Positions 11,677-17,067 of a stretch of DNA of 17,067 nucleotides are shown here, in pieces. The notes below the pieces were generated by a model. It worked only from the letters and a program-made list of their open reading frames with translations, did no database searches and was not told where the DNA came from. The stretch comes from Embleya sp040605455 (GTDB lineage: Bacteria; Actinomycetota; Actinomycetes; Streptomycetales; Streptomycetaceae): positions 1 to 17,067 of the forward strand of contig NZ_JBEXCV010000174.1 of the NCBI RefSeq assembly GCF_040605455.1. The letters are read 5' to 3'. The translations under genes were made by a program, and so were the position numbers. Every line of letters starts with the position of its first letter. Position 1 is the first letter of the stretch.

Positions 11677-13479
11677 CTACCGCGCCGCCGGCCCGTCCAG
11701 GTGCCGCACGTCCCACACCTGTACGTCGGCCACCTGCCGACCCGGCCCCAGCAGGGCGGTCAGTGTCGCCGCGAGTTCGGCCCCATGGCGGTGCTCGGGC
11801 AGCACCACCACGTCGGCCCGCCAGCGGGCCAGGTCCGCGCGGGCCTCGCGGCGCTGCTCCTCGGTGATCTCCGGGACCGTGCCCTTGGAGGCGACCCGGC
11901 CCAGCAGTGCCGAGGTCGGGCTGTAGTCCGCTCCGTAGACGCCGATCCGATCGGGACCCCACGGACCGACGAAGTAACCCTCCGCGAGCGGGAAGCCCAG
12001 ATCGGCCACGCTCTGCCAGTGCAGCGCGGCGGCGTCGCCGACGCTGGGCAGCGGCACCACCACGACGGACCCGTCGTCCACGTACGGACGCCACCCACCG
12101 TCCGCGAAGAACTCGGGCACCGGCCGCCGGTCCTGGACGTCCAGCGGCGTGGGCGCGATCGGCAGCAGCACCAGGGTCAGCACCTCCACCCAGATCAGCC
12201 GGACCAGGACCACGCGCCCCTTGGCGACGGACCGGGCCGAGTCGAGGACCCGGTCGGTGGCCAGCGCCAGCAGTACCGCGACGGCCGGGACGCAGACCAG
12301 CGCGAAGCGCGATTCCAGGATCGACTCGAACAGGGGCAGCTCGTTCAGCAACCGCCACGGACCCGGCAGGCCGGTGTCGTCGTGGTCGACCACGACGTTC
12401 AGGCCCAGCGACAGCAGCGCCGCCACCGCCGCGGTGATCGCCGCGGCGCGGGCGACCGCCAGTCGGCGCAACCAGGCCACCAGGAGGAGGGTGAGGATCA
12501 CCAGCGGCCAGCCGAAGAACGCGTTCTCCTCGGTGGTCCCCTCGGACAGTGCCGCCGCGCCGGCCCGATTGCCGCCGAGCGAGTCGCTCGCGTACGCGGT
12601 GAACGCGGCCAGATCGTTGCCCGACTCGTGGTCGAGTGTGGAGTAGTGCTGCGGTCCGAAGAACTGCACCCACAGCGGGTAGGCGACCAGCGTCAGCGAC
12701 ACCGCGGCGCCGATCAGCAGCCCGGTTCCCAACGGCCGGGCCGCCGCCCGCGCCGCGTCCGGCGAGTTGAGCGCGTATACGGTGCCGAACACCACCAGGC
12801 CGACCGCGGCGAACAGCAGCGGCTCCTCGCCGATGAAGATCTGGAAGGCGATCAGCAGCCCGAGTACGACCCCGTTGCGGATCGGCCGCTCGTTCTGCCA
12901 GAGCCGGATCAGCATCTCGATGATCGGCGGGATCACGAACAGCACGACGAAATTCGGATGCGCGTTGGCGTGCGAGACGATCGGCGGCGCGAACCCGCAC
13001 AGCGCGCCGCCCATGGCCGCGGCCGGGGTGCCGCGCACCAGTCGGCGGGCCAGCAACCGGTACCACGCGAAGGCGCTCCCGGCCAGGCCGCCGGTGAGCA
13101 CCAGGGCCCACGTGGTGGTGGGGCCGAAGAGCAGGGTGACCGGGGTCAGCGGAATGCCGAGGCCGAGCATGGCCGTATTGGCCATCATGTTCACGCCCAG
13201 CGGATGGTTCTGCAGGTCCGAGACCAGCGGGTCGCGGAAGTTGCGGACCGCGTCGGCGGTGGCGTCGAAGAACCACTCCCACATGTTCTGATCCTGGCCG
13301 CCGTTGACCAGGTAGGCGCGGTCGAGGTCGGCCCACAGGTCCTTGTACAACCACCACGCCAGGCCCAGGAACAGGGCGCCGATCCACCAGTCCGCCGCGC
13401 GCCCGCCGCGCAGCCGGATGGAGATCCGACGCACGAGCAGTTGGGGATGGGTGCGTTGCCGGGTTTCGGCGACGGGCAT
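11677..13479 (-). CDS. Polytopic membrane protein, GT-C glycosyltransferase-like
   Basis: A 600-aa integral membrane protein with about 11-12 hydrophobic helices (first at ~31-46) and a C-terminal soluble domain of ~150 residues. After helix 1 the first outer loop contains GGQDQNMWEWFF (D63). An acidic residue in that loop is where GT-C glycosyltransferases, which use polyprenyl-phosphate sugars, place their catalytic base. Helical segments include GVVLGLLIAFQIFIGEEPLLF and LTGGLAGSAFAWYRLLA. The C-terminal part (VVVVPLPSVGDAAALHW, PTSALLGRV, ADVVVLPEH) resembles the terminal domain of streptomycete GT-C-like proteins. Sugar and acceptor are unknown. The ATG at 13479 has GGAAGGA about 10 bases upstream and begins shortly before the basic, positive-inside N-terminus; 29 further in-frame residues upstream look non-coding. 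Confidence 0.8.
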   Translation of the reverse strand: MPVAETRQRTHPQLLVRRISIRLRGGRAADWWIGALFLGLAWWLYKDLWADLDRAYLVNGGQDQNMWEWFFDATADAVRNFRDPLVSDLQNHPLGVNMMANTAMLGLGIPLTPVTLLFGPTTTWALVLTGGLAGSAFAWYRLLARRLVRGTPAAAMGGALCGFAPPIVSHANAHPNFVVLFVIPPIIEMLIRLWQNERPIRNGVVLGLLIAFQIFIGEEPLLFAAVGLVVFGTVYALNSPDAARAAARPLGTGLLIGAAVSLTLVAYPLWVQFFGPQHYSTLDHESGNDLAAFTAYASDSLGGNRAGAAALSEGTTEENAFFGWPLVILTLLLVAWLRRLAVARAAAITAAVAALLSLGLNVVVDHDDTGLPGPWRLLNELPLFESILESRFALVCVPAVAVLLALATDRVLDSARSVAKGRVVLVRLIWVEVLTLVLLPIAPTPLDVQDRRPVPEFFADGGWRPYVDDGSVVVVPLPSVGDAAALHWQSVADLGFPLAEGYFVGPWGPDRIGVYGADYSPTSALLGRVASKGTVPEITEEQRREARADLARWRADVVVLPEHRHGAELAATLTALLGPGRQVADVQVWDVRHLDGPAAR

Positions 13480-13836
13480 GCGTGTCGGGTCCTTCCGGGG
13501 GCTGCTGCCCGCCACGGGCACGCGGTCCGGGCGAGGCGCCCGTACCGGGCGAACGCGCTGCGGCACCCGGTCGGGGAGCGGCGACGAGGCGCATCTCGAC
13601 CGATGGGGGCGATCCCCGCGGCGCGTACCGGGACCGAAGCACCCGGCTGGGCGCGCTACGGCGGTTGATCGCCGGCCATGCTACGAGAGCCGGCCGGTCG
13701 GCCGGACGGCGGGGTTGTCCTGCCCGGGCGGCGCGGGATGCCGTCGCGGGGCGCCGGGCGCCGGGCGCGGGGTACGGGACGTGGGGCGCGGCGAAATTCG
13801 CCGGCTCGTTCGGGCGCGGTCGGTGAGGATGGCCCG
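13480..13836. other. Divergent intergenic region
   Basis: A 357-bp gap between the GT-C-like gene and the GNAT gene. It includes the hairpin CGCCCG-TAC-CGGGCG (13537-13551) in the probable leader of the minus-strand gene, then G/C-rich simple sequence (GCCGGGC repeats near 13750-13775). Open frames here are compositional; I see no gene. Confidence 0.45.
13825..13830 (+). promoter_or_regulatory. Possible -10 element for the GNAT gene
   Basis: GAGGAT ends 6 bases before the GTG at 13837, the same geometry as the kinase gene's TAGGGT. The same bases could instead serve as a weak ribosome binding site (GTGAGG), so leaderless transcription is less certain here. Confidence 0.25.
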
Positions 13837-14415
13837 GTGTCGATCTTCCTGGAGACCTCCCGGCTGGAACTGCGGCCGGTCACCGCGCGCGATCTGCCGC
13901 ACCTGATCGAGCTCGGCCGCGATCCGGAGGTGATGCGCCACATCACCGGCGGCCGACCGACCCCGCCCGAGACCGTCCGCGATCGGGTCCTGCCCATGCT
14001 CACGCGTGAGTACCCGGCCTGGGGCAACCGCGGCTTCTGGGCCGCGCGGGAGCGAACCGGCGGCCGTTTCGTCGGCTGGTTCGAACTGCGGCCGGTCGCC
14101 GAGGACAGCGCGGACGTGGTCGAGCTGGGCTATCGGCTGCGGCGCGCCCTGTGGGGCCTCGGCTACGCCACCGAGGGCTCGCGGGCACTGCTGGACAAGG
14201 GCTTCACCGAACTCGGCGTGCGGAAGGTGACCGCCCACACGATGACGGTGAACACGCGTTCCCGACGGGTGCTGGAAAAGGCGGGCCTGACCCTGCTGCG
14301 CACCTATTTCGGCGACTGGCCCGAGGCGATCGAGGGCTCCGAATCGGGCGAGGTCGAGTACACCCTCACCCGAGCCGACTGGATCCGAGCCGCGACCGGG
14401 CCCACCGCCGAATGA
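13837..14415 (+). CDS. GNAT-family N-acetyltransferase (RimJ/RimL type)
   Basis: A 192-aa acetyl-CoA-dependent acyltransferase. The N-terminus IFLETSRLELRPVTARDLPHL is the standard opening of the RimJ/RimL (Acetyltransf_3) group. The fold continues with GGRFVGWFELRPV, then the acetyl-CoA pyrophosphate loop LRRALWGLGYATEGSRALL (R-x-x-G-x-G/A pattern), and the closing strand-helix VRKVTAHTMTVNTRSRRVLEKAGL, where NxxSxxVLEKxG is typical. The C-terminal strand GEVEYTLTRADW completes it. The acceptor could be a ribosomal protein N-terminus, a peptide or a small amine; it cannot be decided from sequence. The GTG at 13837 gives the family N-terminus; 53 in-frame residues upstream are Gly/Arg filler. 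It lies 79 bp before the LuxR-type regulator on the same strand, possibly cotranscribed. Confidence 0.9.
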   Translation: MSIFLETSRLELRPVTARDLPHLIELGRDPEVMRHITGGRPTPPETVRDRVLPMLTREYPAWGNRGFWAARERTGGRFVGWFELRPVAEDSADVVELGYRLRRALWGLGYATEGSRALLDKGFTELGVRKVTAHTMTVNTRSRRVLEKAGLTLLRTYFGDWPEAIEGSESGEVEYTLTRADWIRAATGPTAE

Positions 14416-14494
14416 GCTCCCACATCCCGGCTGCCGGGCCGGCCCACCCACCCGCTCTGCCCGTCGCCGCGGGCCGCATGGGAAGCTGCGCCGT

Positions 14495-17067
14495 GTGACT
14501 GTTCCTGGCGGTGTGCCGCTCTTTGTCGGACGCGAGCCCGAGTTGGGGCGACTCGTCGAAGCGCTTCGCGAGGCCGATCGAGGCGAGCCCCGGGTCGTGT
14601 TGACGACCGGGGAGGCCGGGGTCGGCAAGACCCGGTTGCTCGAGGAGTTCCTGGCCCAGGCGGTCGGGCGCGCCGAGCAGACCTCGGTCGTGGTCGGCGC
14701 GTGTCTCGAACTGGGTGCCGAGGGGTTGCCCTTCGCGCCGTTCTCGGCGATCCTGCGCACTCTCGCCGACGCGCTCGGTGACGACTTCGATGCCGCGGTC
14801 GGCGACCGGCGCCGCGAACTGGCCTGGATCTCGCCGACCCTGGCCGCCGAACCCGGCCACGGCCCGGCGCCCGAGCGGGCCCGCCTGTACGAGTCGGCGC
14901 TGCGCCTGCTGGAGCGGATCGGCGAGGACCGCACGCTGATCGTCGCCTTCGAGGACCTGCACTGGGCCGACTCGGCCACCCGCGAACTGCTCGCGTTCCT
15001 GGTTCGCTCGCTGCGCCGGGGCCGGATCCTGCTGGTCGGCACGCTGCGTGCGGATGCGATGGACCGCAGCCACCCGATGCGCCGACTGGTCGCCGAACTG
15101 GAGCGGATCCGCACGGTGACCCGACTCGAACTCGGCCGACTCACCATGCCCCAGGTCGAGGAACACCTGACCGGCCTGCTCGGCGGCATCCCCTCGCGCG
15201 CCCTCACCCAGCAGGTGTTCGAGCGCTCCGAGGGCAACGCGTTCTTTGTCGAGGAACTCGCCGCCGGGGTCCGCGACGGCCGGCTCGTCGGCCTCTCCGA
15301 CACGCTGCGCGACCTGCTGCTGATCCGGATCGAGCAGCTGCCCGAGCAGGCCCGCCGGGTGGTGCGGCTGGCCGCCGTGGGCGGCATCGGGGTCGAGCAC
15401 CGGCTGCTCGCCGAGGTGGCCGGCCTCGATCCGGACACGCTGGAGACGGCGCTGCGCGCGGCGGTCTCCGGACACGTCCTGGTGGCGGAGGCGGACGGCG
15501 AGGGGTACTCCTTCCGGCACGCGCTGGTGCGCGAGGCGGCCCTGGGCGACCTGCTTCCGGGCGAACGCACCCGGATGTACGCGGCGTTCGCCGGGGCCCT
15601 GGACACCCTGGTCGAGCGCGGTGAACTGCCGGCGCACCGCGACCACGCGGACCGCCGGGCCCACTACTGGATCGCCGCCGCCCGCCCGGCCCTGGCGCTG
15701 CCCGCGAGCGTGACCGCGGCGGCGGCCGCCGCCGACCGATACGCCTTCGGCGAGGCATGGGCGCTGTACGAGAGCGCGATCACCATGTGGGACCAGGTCC
15801 CCGATCCGGAGCGGCTGACCGGCACGACGCTGGCTCAGGTGCTGGACGGCGCCATCGTCGCGGCCCGTTACGACAACTCCGGCGACCGCGAACTGGCTTT
15901 GCTGCGCCAGGCGTTGGACCTGGTCGAGGAGGAGCGCGAGCCGGCCCGAGCGGCGGCGCTGTGGACCCAGCGGGCGAAGACGCTGAGCCGGTTGGGCCGT
16001 GGTGCCGGCATGGTCGAACTGGAGCACGCCGAACGGCTGTTGCAGGACCGGCCGGAATCGATCGAGTACGCGAGCGTGATGATCCGGATCGCCCGCGCGC
16101 ACTTTTTGGAGGGGGCCGCCGTAGAGGCGATACGGATCGCCCGGCAGGTCCTGGAGATCACCCGCCGCCTGGACGACCAGGACATGCTCGCCGGCACCCT
16201 CCAGACGTTGTCCTGGTTCCTCACCGGGAGCGGCGAACCCGACGAGTCGCAGGCCCTCGCGCACGGGCTCGAGGCGGTCCGGGTCGCCGGGGCGGCGCAG
16301 GAGAGCAAGCCGGACACGCTCGTCTACGTGCTCGGCAACTGGGCCTCGGTTTTGGAAGGGGTCGGCCGACACGACGAGTCGGTGGAGGCGGCCCGCCGGG
16401 CGCTGGACCTGTCCCGGGACCGCGGCGTGATCCGCAACGCGGGGGCATTCGTCCTGGGCAACCTCGCGGAGAGCCTGTTCTCGCTCGGCCGCTGGGACGA
16501 GGTGGCCAAGGCGGTGGACGAGATCCGTGAGTACGACGCCGACGGATGCGCCACCGGACACGCCGAACGTGTGCTGGCCATGGTCCACCTGGTCCGCGGC
16601 AACGTGTCCGAGGCAGCCGGCCACCTGACGCATGCGCAGGAAAGCTCACGCGGCATGTACCAGGAGGCGCAACACCGAATTCCGCAGTCCGGCGCCGAGA
16701 TCGCGCTTGCCCGGGTGCTGGGCCGACGGGCCGAGGTGGGCGAGATGCTGGACGCGGAACTGCGAGCCGGTTTCGGGGTCGGCAACCAGCGGTTCGCCTT
16801 CCCGCTGCTGATCGAGGCGGCGCGCGCGTACGCCGAGGGCGAGCTCACCGAGGCGACCCGGGCCGAGTCGGGTCGGATCCGGGCGGCGGGTGCCGCGCTG
16901 GCCGTGCACTGCGAGCTGGACCGCACACAGGCCCTGACGCTGGTCGCGCACCTGGACCGGGCCGAGGGCGGCGACACAGTCGCGCAGTGGCAGGACGTGG
17001 TCGCGGCCTGGGAGGCGACCACCCAGCCGTATCTCCAGGATGGCGAATGCCACAAGCGGCCCGGTGA
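14495..17067 (+). CDS. Large ATP-binding (LAL/MalT-type) regulator, 3' end outside window
   Basis: 857 codons are visible with no stop before the window ends. GTG 14495 begins VTVPGGVPLFVGREPELGRL, the usual start of LAL/AfsR-like AAA (STAND) regulators. Walker A is GEAGVGKT (39-46), Walker B LIVAFEDLHWAD (148-159), followed by the LLVGTLR sensor segment and SEGNAFFVEEL. A winged-helix-like region leads to YSFRHALVREAALGDLLPGER (about 338-358), the hallmark of this family. From about residue 430 the protein is helical TPR-like repeat (EAIRIARQVLEITRRL, ESVEAARRALDLSRDRG), the usual effector-sensing part. Members end at about 900-1000 aa with a LuxR helix-turn-helix, expected just beyond 17067. 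Such proteins often regulate biosynthetic or sugar-utilisation clusters. GAAGCT lies 7 bases before the start, so it may be leaderless. Confidence 0.92.
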   Translation, partial: MTVPGGVPLFVGREPELGRLVEALREADRGEPRVVLTTGEAGVGKTRLLEEFLAQAVGRAEQTSVVVGACLELGAEGLPFAPFSAILRTLADALGDDFDAAVGDRRRELAWISPTLAAEPGHGPAPERARLYESALRLLERIGEDRTLIVAFEDLHWADSATRELLAFLVRSLRRGRILLVGTLRADAMDRSHPMRRLVAELERIRTVTRLELGRLTMPQVEEHLTGLLGGIPSRALTQQVFERSEGNAFFVEELAAGVRDGRLVGLSDTLRDLLLIRIEQLPEQARRVVRLAAVGGIGVEHRLLAEVAGLDPDTLETALRAAVSGHVLVAEADGEGYSFRHALVREAALGDLLPGERTRMYAAFAGALDTLVERGELPAHRDHADRRAHYWIAAARPALALPASVTAAAAAADRYAFGEAWALYESAITMWDQVPDPERLTGTTLAQVLDGAIVAARYDNSGDRELALLRQALDLVEEEREPARAAALWTQRAKTLSRLGRGAGMVELEHAERLLQDRPESIEYASVMIRIARAHFLEGAAVEAIRIARQVLEITRRLDDQDMLAGTLQTLSWFLTGSGEPDESQALAHGLEAVRVAGAAQESKPDTLVYVLGNWASVLEGVGRHDESVEAARRALDLSRDRGVIRNAGAFVLGNLAESLFSLGRWDEVAKAVDEIREYDADGCATGHAERVLAMVHLVRGNVSEAAGHLTHAQESSRGMYQEAQHRIPQSGAEIALARVLGRRAEVGEMLDAELRAGFGVGNQRFAFPLLIEAARAYAEGELTEATRAESGRIRAAGAALAVHCELDRTQALTLVAHLDRAEGGDTVAQWQDVVAAWEATTQPYLQDGECHKRPG

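Noticed and set aside
11038..13668. 876-codon plus-strand frame and 676-codon minus-strand frame over the membrane-protein gene
   Set aside because: Extremely Arg/Gln/Gly-rich, without any membrane or globular pattern; the 600-aa membrane protein explains the region.
13681..16633. 641- and 755-codon minus-strand frames opposite the GNAT and LAL genes
   Set aside because: Antisense shadows; the plus strand encodes clear GNAT and Walker A/B motifs throughout.

Overview
The window is about 17 kb of very GC-rich DNA (roughly 70% or more by eye). It has strong third-position GC bias, frequent GTG/TTG starts, several apparently leaderless genes and two riboswitch classes in forms familiar from actinomycetes. 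It looks like chromosomal DNA of a Streptomyces-like actinobacterium (Streptomyces, Kitasatospora, Embleya or a relative). I see no rRNA, tRNA, CRISPR array, transposase or integrase. Most genes are single transcription units or pairs on alternating strands.

Left part (1-3765): a secreted LysM-NlpC/P60 cell-wall hydrolase on the minus strand, behind a recognisable cyclic-di-AMP (ydaO-type) riboswitch and its own promoter. Next is an unusually AT-rich 400-bp gap, then a minus-strand F420-dependent luciferase-like oxidoreductase. A divergent plus-strand membrane protein resembling the TIGR04222 family is broken by a one-base frameshift.

Middle-left (3770-6460): a minus-strand ion-homeostasis and drug-efflux block. 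An Mmr/EmrE-like SMR exporter is followed by a translationally coupled TetR regulator. The stop codon of the TetR gene overlaps a promoter for a yybP-ykoY Mn2+ riboswitch, which leads a TMEM165/GDT1-family transporter. The SMR promoter is embedded in a tandem 14-bp GTAC-rich array, the obvious candidate operator for the TetR protein. Divergent from it is a leaderless P-loop nucleoside-kinase-like gene, followed by the last ~31 codons of a dead ankyrin-repeat gene.

Middle (6679-11675): a two-gene minus-strand operon encodes a small helical protein and a ~710-residue protein with a WXG100-like N-terminus. The tail of the large protein is frameshifted and is followed by a hairpin terminator. Then come a flavodoxin-like FMN reductase (+), a gamma-glutamylcyclotransferase-like protein (-, apparently leaderless) and a small beta-rich unknown (+).

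Right part (11620-17067): an octamer microsatellite, a large GT-C-like polytopic membrane protein (-), a RimJ/RimL-type GNAT acetyltransferase (+), and a large ATP-binding LuxR/MalT-type regulator (+) that runs off the window before its expected C-terminal DNA-binding domain. I find no single new multi-gene system. The most distinctive content is regulatory: two metabolite/ion riboswitches, the tandem operator array, and a nested promoter-riboswitch across a gene boundary. The partly decayed WXG-type/ankyrin neighbourhood is also worth a look.
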